A DNA stretch of 64,000 nucleotides from Rhododendron vialii. Lineage: Eukaryota > Streptophyta > Magnoliopsida > Ericales > Ericaceae. This document shows positions 40,501 through 54,500 of the stretch, in pieces. Position numbers and translations under genes: made by a program. Every line of letters starts with the position of its first letter. Within the stretch, counting starts at the first letter, position 1. The stretch spans positions 33,841,501 to 33,905,500 of the forward strand of contig NC_080560.1 of assembly GCF_030253575.1 (NCBI RefSeq), given 5' to 3'. The notes under the pieces are model-generated. The model did not search any database. It was not told the DNA's origin and was given only the letters and a program-made list of their open reading frames with translations.

Positions 40501-43500
40501 ATGGAGCGAGGGGCGAGAGTCGGAGGAGAGGGACAAGGTGACGGTGGCAAATGGACGGAGGAAAAAGAAAACCATCAAGAAGGAGAAGAGAGTATGGCGA
40601 TGACGATGGAGCACGCGTTCAAGAAAGAGCAGGTGCCGCCGTGGGAGGAGCAGGTGACGGTGAGGTCGGTGGTGACGAGTCTCGTGCTCAGCGCCGTGTT
40701 CACCTTCATCGTGTGCAAGCTCAACCTCACGACCGGTATCATCCCTTCCCTCAACGTGGCGGCCGGGTTGCTGGGGTTCGCTCTCATCAAGGCCTGGACC
40801 TCCTTGCTCGAGAAGTTCGGTCTCTTGAAACAGCCGTTCACCCGCCAAGAAAACACCGTGATACAGACCTGCGTTGTTGCTTCCTCCGGCATCGCTTTTA
40901 GCAGTATGTTCTCTCGCTTTTATATCGTTATTGAGGTTTTAAATATAGTATCGGAACACGTAATGGTAACACGTAATGGTAACGGTATTACAATAGATTA
41001 AAGAACGATATTATCGGTTCTTGCGGTCGTGAATTTGTAAAAATCATTAGATTAATTGTCTAAATCAGCCATAACGGTCGAACATCGGCCATGAATCGGA
41101 AAAAGATCGATAAGTAATGGGAAAGAAAACACGTTACAATTGTAATACTCATAGTTACCCGTTTGGAATGTGATGAACCATAGTAGCTTTTACCCCTGGC
41201 GTATTTCACCTGGTCAATTTTCTTTTACTTTCTTGACTCAACCCACTAGACAAGTAAATTAATGGAAAAAAATCAGCCAAAAGTTTGGCTTTTCTTGTCT
41301 TTGAAAAGATCTTTTTCCAGTTGAGGTCCTTATGAAATACTCCTATGTTATCCAGTTTTCTTGTCGAATCCAGGAACAAAATTGATTTTAAGAAACCTTT
41401 TTGTTTTAAGAAACCTTTTTGTTTCTTAAACTTAGGAAAATTGATTTTAAGAAACCTTTTTGTTTTAAGAAACCTTTTTGTTTCTTAAACTTAGGAAAAT
41501 TGATTTTAAGAAACCTTTTTGTTTCTTAAATTTAGGAAAATTGATGTTCATCCGCGATAGTTTCACACATATAATAGGCAATGAAGAATGAATTTACTCG
41601 CAAATTAGCTATTATTGGTGATGAAATATTACTTTGTCTTTTGTTTTCGTCGCAGTAGACTTTTTTGTTGTAGAGTTTAATGGGATGCACTATGGTATAA
41701 TGTATATTTTCGTTATAATTTCTTCCAAACGCAAAACCGGATCAAAGGGAGGATCAAAGACCTGACATAGGTCTTTGATCTCCCTTGTTGCAAAATGTAA
41801 TTTTTTCTCTTTTTTACGAACTTGTTGGGAAATTTCTCAGGTGGCACTGCAAGCTATCTGCTAGGTATGAGCGCGCGAGTTGCTTCGCAAGCAGATGAAG
41901 GGAACACCCCAATCAACGTGAAGAATCTTTCTTTGGGATGGATGATTGGCTTTCTCTTCGCCGTGAGCTTTGTTGGCCTGTTTTCCATTGTTCCCCTGAG
42001 GAAGGTATAAAACAACTTCATTTTCGTTCTAGTAACTTTTAAGCATTGTCAGTCTTCTATTTTAAATTTAGCTTTTCTAAAAGTTCAAAACTATATATTT
42101 CTTTGAGTTTTTCCAAACAGTTTTCAGAAAATTCCTTTGGCTTTTGATACTTGTTTTCGAGGAATTTTCAGGAAACTGAGCATTTTTTTCGAAATATCAT
42201 ATCAGCAGATGCATGTTCATGTTTTCAAAACTCTGTACTTTTATTAAAAGATTGAAGCTTGGTCAGTGCTTGATATCATTTCAAACATGATTTTGAGTTC
42301 GACGTTAGTTTCACGACACTGTATTATTTTGATAAAGATCCTCAACCTAATTACTTGTTGGCAATTGGTTTGACCAGATGATGATACTGAAGTACAAGTT
42401 GACATACCCGAGTGGAACTGCAACTGCATACCTCATCAACAGCTTCCACACTCCTAAAGGAGCCAAATTGGCAAAGTAAGCAACTACTTGTTTCAACTCT
42501 GACCCTAACTCTGTCGAATGCTATGTGGTCGAGGGAGATAATAAATGGAAAAAAAAAAATATTCACACCGCACTTTTTAAAACAAGAATTATCGATTCAA
42601 AAGCTTCAGTTTCAATCCACTGCACTTTTTATTTCGATTTTGAATAAAAATGCTGTTAAAGGCTTAAGGCTAATTCAGTTACTCAATTTTCGTATGCAGG
42701 AAACAAGTTGCGACGCTCTTCTATGCTTTCTGCGGAAGCTTTGCTAGTGCACTTTTCCAGTGGATCTTTGCTGCTGATGACGGCTGTGGATTTGGTAGCA
42801 TTCCAACATTTGGTCTTCAGGCCTACAAGCAAAGGTTAGCTCTATCTTTACTTTTGTAGTTACCGTATTCATCTTTTCACATGGTGGTTCTAACCCAATA
42901 TCTGGAGTGCACTGATGCTATAAAAAGGGTTGTACATCTTTATCTCTATGGTGCGTCTTCATTCATTCACCGCTATCTACAAGATTACTGTACACCTTGT
43001 TTCAGCGTAAATAGAATTGAAATCCTTAGATTTTACATTTGAATTTTCGGTCAACTAATGATCTACATGCACTACTTCACCATGAAATTTACTGGTACCA
43101 AGAACGATTTCTGTGCGAAATGTGTTGTCCAAATTCACTAGTGTACGGGGAAAACATACACAAGTAAATCTGGACCACAACAGTTCACTTTATGTTCCCT
43201 TTTTTTCACCTCAATTCTGAAACAACTTGTCGTTAGAGAATTATCTGCCACAAAATATGTGCACGTTAGAGAATTCGCTGTTTGAATGATAACTTTTGTG
43301 CTGAGAAATTATCGCGTTTTGGTTTGTTGGGAATCACATCTTCACATGACAATAAACATTGAGAACGCGAAGCATTTTAACGATTGAGAAAGGGATGCGT
43401 TTTGACGACAATTGGAACTTCCTCTAGCATAAAAGTCTGCTGAATTTAGCACCTATGAGATTCTCATAAAAGTTACGTAAATGAAACTTGCAGGTTCTAC

Positions 43501-44854
43501 TTTGATTTCTCAGCCACATACGTCGGTGTCGGGATGATCTGCCCTTACATGGTGAATATATCACTGCTAATTGGAGCTATTATCTCATGGGGAATCATGT
43601 GGCCGCATATCGCTACCAAGGCAGGCGACTGGTACAGTGCTGATTTACCTCCAAGCAGCCTTCATGGCATGCAAGGATACCGGGTATGATATTAATTGTA
43701 CTACTATTTTGATTTTCTACTTGTATGTTTGATGATCCTTTTTGTTCTACAACTAACACCATCATTACATACAGTAGTGGCTATATTTTCATGATTTGTT
43801 TGGTTTTGAACAGGTTTTTGTCGCTATTGCCACGATCCTCGGTGATGGTCTTTTTCATTTCATATACATGCTGATAGTAACAGCGCGCAATTTCAAAGCC
43901 CAGAAATCAGGCGAGGAGGAATCCGAGTCAATTGTCGATTACGACGAACAGAAGAGAACGGAATATTTCTTGAAAGATCAGATCCCAAACACAGTCGCGA
44001 TTGGAGGGTATGTTGTGCTCGCTGCAATATCCATTGGCGTTGTACCGGTCATTTTCCCCCAGTTGAAGTGGTATCACATATTCGTCGCTTACATGATTGC
44101 ACCGGTTCTGGCCTTCTGCAACGCGTACGGGTGTGGTCTCACTGACTGGTCCCTGGCCTCCAATTATGGCAAAATCGCTATCATTATCTTCAGTTCCTGG
44201 GTTGGGCTCGGACATGGAGGAATCATTGCTGGACTCGCTTCATGCGGTGTTATGATGAGCATCGTATCTACAGCTTCTGATCTGATGCAAGATTTCAAGA
44301 CCGGGTATCTGACACTTGCATCTCCTCGTTCAATGTTCGTTAGCCAAGTATTGGGAACCGCGATGGGTTGCGTAATGTCACCACTGGTCTTTTGGTTCTT
44401 CTACAAGGCATACGCCGTGGGTGACCCAGATGGCTCATACCCTGCACCCTACTCCCTAATGTACCGAGGAATCGCCCTTCTTGGAGTGGAGGGAATTTCT
44501 ACCCTTCCAAAACACTGCCTTGCACTTGCCATCGGATTCTTTGCCGGTGCCATTGTGGTAAACATCATCACCGCGCTACTACAGAAGTTTGAGACCAAAT
44601 GGAAGATCTACAGGTTTATTCCGAGCCCGATGTGCATGGCGATTCCTTTCTACCTCGGAGGTTACTTTGCCATTGACATGTGCGTGGGGAGTTTGATCCT
44701 TTTCGTGTGGCAGAGGGTGAACAAGAAGAAGGCAAACGACTTTGCGCCTGCTGTGGCTTCTGGTATGATCTGCGGGGAGTCATTGTGGGGAGTCCCGGCG
44801 GCAATCATGTCTCTGGCTGGCCTAAAAGCTCCGATATGCATGAAGTTTTGGTAG
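40501..44854 (+). CDS. YSL7: Yellow-stripe-like oligopeptide/metal-chelate transporter (YSL5/7/8 clade)
   Basis: Membrane protein of the OPT family that imports metal-nicotianamine complexes or small peptides; YSL7-clade members transport short peptides rather than clearly metals. Six exons: 40501-40903, 41841-42004, 42378-42475, 42700-42834, 43494-43683, 43814-44854, all GT-AG, giving about 676 residues. Hallmarks: [146 protein letters not shown], ending [10 protein letters not shown]. About 14 hydrophobic segments. The usual GG after GIAF reads SG. A second in-frame ATG at residue 31 (MAMTMEHAF) is an alternative start. Complete and apparently functional. Confidence 0.94.
41380..41545 (+). 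repeat. Minisatellite in YSL intron 1
   Basis: Repeats of TTTTAAGAAACCTTTTTGTT and TTCTTAAACTTAGGAAAATT in about 2.5 units of roughly 65 bp, with the inner 20-bp piece itself duplicated. Confidence 0.85.
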
Positions 44855-45390
44855 TCGATTCCGCGGCTTCTCTCTCTCTCCAATGGATTTCTCAGTTACA
44901 TCTTCATATCTTTTTTCATTGCCATTGTACATACAGATTTCTGGCTTCTACTTTGGTAATCAAGGGAAGGTGTTCATTTTTGTTGCTAGAAACAGATGAT
45001 GTCTAATTTTAGCAGCGTAAGAACTTAATTTTCAGATTTTGACAAAGATATTTAGCCCTAGAGGTTTTGGAATACAAAATGTTGCACATTGTTTCTTTGT
45101 CTGCGGTTTTTAGTGGATTTGCCTCCCTCACTTTACTTTATGTCTCAAAGTTCCACAGCATTAGTGTTTCTTGTGATATCTCAACGGGTTTTGATTTTGA
45201 TACTCCACTTTAGTACACAGGCGCTTCACTTTTAACGTGAAGTTACTAGTAAGTTCATGTATAGAGTGGAGCGCCTGCGTACACAAGTGGAGCGCGGAAA
45301 TCAAATTTCTCAAAGTGTGTTTCTTGTGATAAGCATCACAACAAAATGAAAAGTGAACAAAAATCATAGTTTATTTGGGATGGGGAATGA
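44855..45390. other. 3' flank of the YSL gene
   Basis: Probably the 3' untranslated region, then intergenic DNA. A short inverted repeat (GTACACAGGCGCTTCACTTT / AGTGGAGCGCCTGCGTACAC) lies at about 45213-45290. Confidence 0.5.
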
Positions 45391-45556
45391 AGATGCTGCC
45401 AAACACCCTTACCAAGCGGGTGTCGAGCAATTGATTTGGCAATCGACTGTTCAGATCTTTAACTGAGTAATGAACGGTTTTGATTTTAATGCACTTAGAT
45501 TCAATCTGTGCCAAGATAAACGGGTCGGCCGCTCGACACTCACTTGGCAGCATTCC
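45391..45556. mobile_element. Short MITE with CTGCCAA ends
   Basis: ATGCTGCCAAACACCC near the left and the inverse (ATGCTGCCAAGTGAGTGTCG) at the right form imperfect inverted ends of about 35 bp, including GTGTCGAGC. A related inverted repeat occurs at 62971-63130. No ORF. Confidence 0.6.
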
Positions 45557-46271
45557 CTGCCTGGATGTTTGCTAGTTCGTTCGACTTTTGCATTGATGGC
45601 TCGGATCAAGCCAAACAGTGAGAGAGAGACTCACGGCATGGTTTATACAGCTTTATAAGAACACGTCTGTTGATGAGTTTGGGCTACTATAGTAACTAAA
45701 ATCACTCAAGATCTACTTGTTAGGTTTGACACTTCAGTTTTAGTCAATCACACTTCGTTTTTAGTTTTATTTTTCACATGATCAAGACACAAAGTGATCA
45801 GTGGCTAAAATTGGAATGCCAAAATCAATTTCCGTTTTGGTTATTTCATAGTAAATGTTTAATTCTTGATAAAGTTGAATTTTCCTTTTCTACACTTTCC
45901 ATAATGCCAAATTAGATATAAAAGGTCGGGAAAAAAACTTTCATGGGAATCTCCCGTGGAAGGTCAGGGAAAATTAGTCTAATTTAAATCTCTCGGTTAG
46001 TACTAAAAAGTTTTTAAATTTAGGCTTAATTTTGATGGCAGGAATAAAAAATTAGGGATGAGCGTCTTATTTATGGGAATCTCTCGTGGAGAATGCATTA
46101 TGTAACAAAAAACGCATTTTGAGGATGCTGCTCCCATAGATTTTGTTGCCACGTAAATTCTGTTAAAGCACATTTTGTACATGCGCGATTCTACACTTTA
46201 ATGCAATTGCGCGAAAAATTATTTTTAAAATACGTTTTTGAACGTAGTATTAGTATATTTCTCAAATTCGT
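45557..46271. other. Intergenic, nothing recognised
   Basis: No gene or clear repeat seen. Confidence 0.4.
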
Positions 46272-46280
46272 TTAAAAAAA

Positions 46281-48006
46281 GGGCAAATTTCACTGACCTC
46301 CCCTCAGGTTTCTGATAAAGACAGAAACCTCCCTTCATGTTTCTGAAATTGCACTGTCCTCCCCTCTGCTTCTATTGACTGTTGCACTTTAACCCAACGT
46401 TTGTTGACGCTACGGAAAGCAACTAACGGTGATGAGGTCAGCATATATGGAACATATAAACTAAAGGTTGAAAAATTAAGTGTTCTAAATTTCAATCCGT
46501 TTGAATGGGTGAGAAGATTTTATTTTTTTTATCATTTAATTCTAAAGGGTCATAATTAAATTTTGACTATACGACTCTCGTTGATTAGCCCTAAGAAAGT
46601 CGTAGAATCAAATATCTCTTAGGACTAATCAACGAGAGCCCTAGAGTCAAAATTTAATTATGACCATTTAGAATTAAATGATCAGAAAAATAAAATCTTT
46701 TCACCCATTCAAACGGATTGAAATTTGGAACACTTAATTTTTCAACATTTAGTTTATATATTAAAAAATATGGTTAAAAAAATTAAGTGCTCCAAATTTC
46801 AATCCGTTTGAACAGATAGAAAGATTTTATTTTTCTGATCATTTTATCCAAAATGGTCATAATTAAATTTTGACTTTAGGACTCTCGTTGATTAGCCCTA
46901 AAAAAGTTGTACAACCAAATATTTTAGAACTAACCAAAGAGAGTCCTAAAATCAAAGTTTAACTATGACCATTTTGGATAAAATGATCAGAAAACTAAAA
47001 TCTTTATATCTGTTCCAACTGATTGAAATTTGGAGCACTTAATTTTTTAACTATTTTTTTTAATATATAAACTGTAGGTTAAAAAATTAAGTGTTCCAAA
47101 TTTCAATCCGTTTGAATGAGTGAGAAGATTTTATTTTTTTGATTATTTAATTCTAAAGGGTCATAATTAAATTTTGACTCTAGTACTCTCGTTGGTTAGT
47201 CCTAAGATATTTGATTGTCCGATTTTCTTAAGGCTAATCAACGAGAGTCCTAGAGTCAAAATTCAATTATGACCATTTAGGATAAAATGATCAGAAAAAT
47301 AAAATCTTTCTATCGGTTCAAACGAATTGAAATTTGGAGCACTTAATTTTTTAACCATATTTTTTAATATATAAACTAAAAGTTGAAAAATTAAGTGTTC
47401 CAAATTTCAATCAGTTTGAATGGGTGAGAAGATTTTATTTTTCTGATCATTTAATTCTAAATGGTCATAATCAAATTTTGACTCTATGACTCTCGTTGGT
47501 TAGTTTTAAGAGATATTTGATTCTACGACTTTCTTAGGGCTAATCAATAAGAGTTTTAGAGTCAAAATTTAATAATGACCCTTTAAAATTAAATGATAAA
47601 AAAAAATAAAATCTTTTCACTCATTCAGACGAATTGAAATTTGGAACTAGAGGAGGGTGTGTAGAGAGAAAAACGTGTGTCAATGAATTTAATGCGTCAA
47701 CGGGGCTAGACTTTCTGACTGACAATTTACCCAGAAGACAAATTTTTATTGGTGGGAGGTACCACCAGGCAAAGTAGACGTGTTGCCCTTGGGGCAACCA
47801 ATAATTTCTCAGTCCTTTTTAGCTTTTTCCCTTTTACTTATTTATTTTATTCATTACAAGTACGTGGGCATAAAAGTAAAATCAAATTTCCTGTTAACAG
47901 GCGTTGCCCGACAAGAGGCAGAGGGGAGGACAGTGCAATTTCAAGAATGTGGGGGGAGGTTTCTGTCTTTGTCAGAAACCTGAGGGGAGGTCAGTGAAAT
48001 TTACCC
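46281..48006. mobile_element. Foldback MULE-type element with four tandem hairpin units
   Basis: The ends GGGCAAATTTCACTGACCTC and (inverted) GGGTAAATTTCACTGACCTC begin inverted repeats that continue for about 80 bp, with an inner pair containing GCACTGTCCTCCCCTCTGC. Flanks TTAAAAAAA (46272-46280) and TTATAAAAA (48007-48015) match at 8 of 9 bases. Inside, four units of about 300 bp follow each other (about 46460-46760, 46770-47060, 47070-47370, 47380-47650). Each is an inverted pair around TTGATTAGCCCTAAGA-type loops with CAAATTTCAATCCGTTTGAA at its outer side. Non-coding. Confidence 0.8.
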
Positions 48007-48058
48007 TTATAAAAACGTGAATATCAATCAAAAACTCTCATCCATATCCTCTCTGAGA

Positions 48059-48405
48059 GCATCTCCAATCCATCTCCAAAATAGAGGATGGATGTAAAAA
48101 GATTTTGTAATTTATTTTAATTTTTCTTCACTTTTTGTATTTTTTGGAAGAATCTTTAAGGGATCCATCGTTCTTTTTAAAGTTTGGAGGAATTTTGTAC
48201 TCCAAATTTACTTTTGGTCCTCCATTTTTAGAGGACCAAATTTACTTTTGAAGGACCAAACTCTAAAAAGGACGGTAAGTCCCTCAAAAATTCTTTCAAA
48301 AAGTACAAAAAGTAAAGAAAAAAAGAATAAATTATAAAATCTTCCATTAATGTGTCACATCTATCCTCTATTTTATTTGAAAAAATAGAAGAGGATTGGA
48401 GATGC
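48059..48405. mobile_element. PIF/Harbinger-like MITE
   Basis: The inverted ends GCATCTCCAATCC (48059 and, inverted, 48405) are of the GCATCTCCAA type common in plant Harbinger-derived MITEs. The arms extend through TAGAGGATGGATGT-type and TCTTTAAGGGA-type sequence to a palindromic centre at about 48225 (GGTCCTCCATTTTTAGAGGACC). Target duplication not settled. It lies just upstream of the ferredoxin/MBL gene. Confidence 0.65.
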
Positions 48406-48512
48406 TGTTGCCTGAGACCAAACCCTCCATACATAGTCATCTTCTCCGCTCGAGAGGGTCTGTTCGTTTGACAGAAGCTTTCTGACTTTTCAAAGATCTT
48501 TTTGTCTTTGCG

Positions 48513-51500
48513 ATGCATGCACAAACAGCTTCAGCAATCCATCAGCTCTCAAAGTTCAGAACTAATGTATCTGATCCCAAGAAAAGGCCACGCGTATTCT
48601 TTCCACGCCCTCCTGCTGCTGCTGCTGCTGCTGCACAGAAGGCCTCTACTTCTTCGCCTGTTTCCGCGAGTAGGAGGCAGAGACGTCCTCAGAATGTCGA
48701 CGGCGATTTCTTTGTTGGTACTGAAACTAGTTCATTTCCTTCAATTTTTATTCATGTTTTGTTTTCCTCCGCTTTCACGTTACCAAAAGGAAGAATATTA
48801 ATTTGTTATGTAGGATTTCCCAAGCATTGTCGCACAACTTAACACCATCCAAAAGGAAAAATATTAATTTGTTATTTAGTCATGCTTGATATTGGAGTAT
48901 TTTTTATGGAGGTGGCCTAGATAAACTAAATCAAGCCGAGCCTTAAATCGATTGGGGTTGGCTGCATGAGGGGGCCTTTATGGAGTGCAATTTTGTTCAC
49001 CCTCCTTAAAAGAGAGTGAACATTATCTTCTCTCTAATTGGTTGAAATGGTGTAGATCTCACCTGTGTAATACACTCTTTGGTAAGTATGCCATCACTTT
49101 GTGGTGTGATCCACACCATTTCAACCAATAGGAAGGAGGGTAATGTTCACCCTCTTAAGTGGGGGTGAACAAAACTCAACTCGCCTTTATGTTACTATAA
49201 AAACCACCACGGTAGCTAATTGTCGACAAAAACTTAGTGTACTTAAAATATGGCTGAGATAATTTGTAGTGACATTACTAGCCAAGATAATTTGTAGTGA
49301 CATTGCCATGCCTTGCTACCTTATATACGCATCTTTCTATTGATTTTGCAGATCACACGTGCATAGATTGTGATACATGTCGTTGGATGGCTCCGGTAAT
49401 TCCCTAAACTTTGCTTATTTTTAAGCATAACCTACACTATTTTTTTTTAAATATGGTTACAACCAAAGGATACATACTTATAGTTGCTAGATTCATTAAC
49501 TCAAATAGAACTTATTTACCCGAAAAGAATTCTCATCGTATTTAGCCAATTCAAATTGGCATTTTACATAGTGCGAGAAGTAATACAATGCCATGTAAAA
49601 TTGGTTGGACTAATCTGTCCTAACCGACAGAATGGGGGGTGGTGTTGAAACTTGTTACTGTTGTCTGCTCATCTATTTTAATGCCATGATCTCCAAGGTT
49701 CATGGGTGCTATATGAACACTTTGTCTAAGCCCAATCTCTTTCTACCAAAAAAACTATTGAGATGAGTAAAGCATACAGAGGAGGGAATTCATGGGCATA
49801 CTTAGTTGTAGTGGAGTCATTCTTGTTATATGTGAATACACAACAAACAAAAGCTCCATACTAGATGGATTCATGTATCACTCTACCTATTAGGAGTTTT
49901 TCTATTAGTGTAATAAGAAGAAAGGTAACCTAATTGTGATAATCCTAACTTGATCCTATTCAGCAAGTTTTCGCACGGGTTGGTGATATGTCAGCTGTCT
50001 TTAAACAGCCAAGCAGTAAAGAAGAACGGCTAAAGGCACTTCAGGTGTGTTTATTTCATCTGATTTCACGTATGTGTTTAAGCGAATTTTCGATCGTTGG
50101 TGTACTGTGTTAGAGAAACGACAAAAGGGTGTTACTTAGCAGTTGACCTGTGAAGTATCCACACGCCTAAGTGGTCGCCATATCTGTGTAGGATACACCT
50201 GGGACACAATGGGATACATACGGTCCCATATAATAAATTTTAAAGGGGACAGGCATGTAGACATGAAGTTGTTCCATAATTTTAGTAAACTTATTTTGAT
50301 GCATAAATTTTTAACAAACTTGTTACGTGTGCCCCATGATTTTTCTTTTTGATGGATCATCATTTAATTATCTGAAGGCAGTATAGTTTTTGTTTTGTGC
50401 TAAGTTCATTTTGATTTTTCTTTTTGATGGATCATCAATTATTTATCTAGAGGCAGTATAGTTTTTGTTTTGTGATAAGTTTGTTTTGAGTTTCAATCGT
50501 TTGCGAATACTATATTCATACTAATCACAATTACAAATATGTAAAGTATATGTATTTTTTGAATACTAATCGCAATTACAAATATGTAAAGTATATGTAT
50601 TTTATTAATGTTGCTGTGTCCATTGCCCCATTAATTCGAAGTTACCGTGTCACGTGTCCGTATCCGTTCTTCTTAGCAGTTGCAGTAATAGATGCTTTTG
50701 CTTTCTGGACAACCTATGGTTTTCCCACTTTGGCTATTAATTTTTGTAAACAGATACCAAGAAATATATAGAATACAATATTTGTTGCAGTATGTACCAA
50801 TCATTATAGTCATCCTCTTTAACAAGTCTGAAGTCAATTTATTCCCCTGTTGCGACTCCTGATTTTCCATTTTTATTTTTGATGAACAAGGCCTTGCTTT
50901 CATGTCCTTCAAGCTCCATACGTACTGAGAAACCTGGAAAAGACATTCTTGAAGCTCAGAAGACATTCCCGATTCAGATCAATGAGCAGAGAATTCCGGT
51001 AGCTCATTTTTTGCATTATGATTACTCTGTTCACATTTTTCCTTTTTTCACAATGTATTTCTGGACAGTTTAACCATATTCCATGTACCATATAATAGTA
51101 TATATACCTTATCTAACTTTTTTGAAGGAAATTTATGTGCACTTTCAAATTTGTTCACTTATGGAGATCAAATAAGCGTGGAAAGCCTTCAAAAATAAAT
51201 TTGCTCACTTCTCATAATCGTTGTTGTTTTTTATTGGACAAGACTTCAATAGCAACCAAGTAACTGACCTCAATTATCAAATCAAAGATGCAGTCATTGC
51301 TGACTTCCCTTTTCCAGTAGTAGGATGCTACCTAATACTGCCTCTGTCCTCTTCGCTTCATCACAAGTAGATGCTTAATTCAGGATACTAGGATATACTC
51401 TAAACAACTTAACAGCAGAATAGTTATGGCCCTAGTAAGTAGTAACCATTGGTGTGCTTCTGGTGGTGTATTAAGGACACGTGTTCTGACTATATAGTTT

Positions 51501-54500
51501 TGCGGTGACTAGTGCTATTACCACTCTATGTTGGTCAGTCCATCACTGATTTTAATCTTGATAAGTACTAGTACGAAAGAATAGAGAAGTATTCTTCCGA
51601 TTGGATTACTTTATTTCGAGAAAGTGGTTTTTTTTTTTACTACAGTGAATTTTGAACAAAATTCACTATGGTTGAATACACGATCCCATCTCTAGGCATT
51701 AGTTCTTTTTAGGTATGATGGCATATGCTTCAACTATTTAAGTTCTCTGTTGTCTCTTTTTAACCCTTTTCATGGTGAATGAGAAAGTATGCAATTTGAA
51801 TTGCTAGAAACATGTGAAGTTACTATAAAAGCCAAAGAAATACAGATGTAAAGAGAACGTACCGCCTGATACAACAAGATCAAGCAAACAAAGGAGCTGA
51901 CCAGTCAGAGACAAAAGTATCGTTAGGGCTATTTTTAAACTCGATTTAATGTTAAAAGGTTAGAAGACGGAGGAGATGTGGTATCTCCCTGCCTAAGACC
52001 ATTACCCCTACTTCTGTAGCTCTATTTATGCCTATGGAGATCAAAGCTCTACTCCACCCCCTGAACTAAACAGGTAACTGGAAAGTCTTTAGGCTATGTT
52101 TGGTTCAACGGAACGGAAGGGACAAAGGAATGGAATTAGATTGCATAAGATTGGAATATCCATTTTCAGTCCCATGTTTGGTTGTGATGAGGAATAACCA
52201 TTCTCATTCCTATTTCTCTCATCCTCTGTAGTTTTTTTCATGTGGAATATATTGGTATTTTGATAGTAGATTTTGGTACGTCGAGTGGATTTTGGTGTGG
52301 CTACAATAAATTTTGATTATTAGTTTTGGAGTGCTACATTAGTAATTTGGGAGGCATCAGTAAATTTGGAAGTGGCGTTAGTAAGGTGATAGGGTTTGTC
52401 TTTTTATCTTTGCTCTAAATGCTGTTTAAGTTCAACGTGTAGGGTATCCATTATATAAGGGGAGCTATATATCATGAGAATATTTTCCAATGTGGTAGGG
52501 AGTGTTACACTATTTTTGCAACATGATGCACCCTACATATATAGATGCTGTTAGTTCAATGACTACTCATAAGATGTCAAAAAAAATTTAAAGTTTTCAT
52601 AAATCCACCTATTATCGCCCTTTTTGTTATGCACCACCCCGCAATCCAATCTGTGGATTGTTGCTCTTGTGTTTTGGGACAGGTTTTCTGATCCTCAGGT
52701 TTCAGTTGCTGTTGGGGAAAGATTACCTGATCGAATCCTCAAAGTTCTTTCAAGATGGGTGAATCCCTTTCATGTGTTTTGGATTCCTCAGAAGAAAGAT
52801 TTGCTCTCACTTTATGAGCTCCCATTGAATGAGTGAAATCTATGAGGGTTTGCTACTTACTTGATAGCGAAGCTTATCAACGATCCAAAACTGAGCAAAT
52901 GCAAATTAGCAGACTTGGGGCAGAGAGTTCTTGGGATCCCGAATGAGTATTACCCAAATCGTTTTGGGGCGACACAAGAAATCAAGTTGTGTTATTTGTA
53001 AAGTGTTTATTTCCAGCGTGATTAGAAGGACTAATGTTGAGCTTTTGATTCCGCTCACAGTGAATTTCTGACTATTATTTCTTTAACCTGAAAAATGTTT
53101 CCATAGTTCTGTGTATTATCACCTTTCAGTTTCACAGACCATCAAACACTTTTTTTTCTTCCTTTTTCTGCCTCTCTTTTTAATGGTTCACCCACACCCC
53201 CAATATGTGATTTTTCTCAATGATTAAACAGCTTTTGCAATGAACAACCACTACTTTTGCTTTCTAGTTTCCCCAAAAGCTTTGGTTTTTTGACTTAATT
53301 GGCAATTAAATGCTTCCAGGGTGTGTATCACTGTGGTTATCACTCTGACAAATCATATGGAGCTGCTTCCTACTTGATCATTCGCCCTGAAGGAAATATT
53401 CTTGTAGACAGGTAACTTCAAGCTTTCCCATCAGTCTATCAACAAAATTCCCATTATAATCAGAACATTTAATATGATGAGTACAGTGCGGGGTGCATGA
53501 GGCTACAGAATAAAGCTAGAAGATGTTATCTTCGACTACAAGATTTGGCGAAACGAGTTTAGTTGACTGACTTCTTATTGTAACGTTTGCAGTCCCAGAT
53601 ACACAGAGAGGCTTGCCTCTAACATGGAGACAATGGGTGGTGTCCGATACATGTTTCTCACCCACAAGTATGTTGAAATGACCCTTCACAAATTTCCTCT
53701 CCAAACTTTGTTAGATGACCTGATTTCTTTTTCGGTGACCAGGGATGATGTTGCAGATCATGAGAAGTGGTCAAAGCGGTTCAGATGTGACCGAATTTTG
53801 CACTCAAAAGATGTACAGTCGATATATGCTTTTATGGCCCTCTCTGTTTCTTCACTAGCTATTAGTGTTTCTCCAATGAATGTGATGATAACTCTCACCT
53901 GAAAGGAAATAGAGAGAAAGGATAGGCAAAGTATTATTTGCAATGCTGACAGTTAACAATTTCAGTATAGCAAGGTCCACATAATAGTACCCAATTGAAA
54001 AATGGAAAGGTTCGCCAATAGCAACAGAAATATAGAAAGGTTCATCCATGACAAAAGGTTCTTCCATAAGAAGAGACTAGGCAGCAGGCAATATGAATTA
54101 CTTCGTCACTTGTTTGTTCGTGCTGTTCAGAGAGAGAGTTTGCATTTGGAACAGGCTAGTGTTAGAACTGGCAGATTAAACCATAGAGATTTTAACTAGA
54201 AGTTGATGCTAATGTAAAGTCAATCCTATTTAGTGAGCAAAGCAGTGTCCCCTATTTGCTATGCTACATGGGTTATGGTAGAAACGTCAAGTGTAACTTG
54301 AAAAGAGACCCTAACGAAGCTTTATTGTTCCCTTGGATTGGCTTGGAAGGAGAGCAATGAGGATAATGCTAAGTTTCAAGAAACTTAAATATTTCTTCCA
54401 GATGCAATTTGTACTAATGAATTCATGGTTACCTCTTCTAATCATATTTTACTTCAGCTAAACGTCTAGTAAACATGTCTCTCAGACGAGAGTCAAGACA

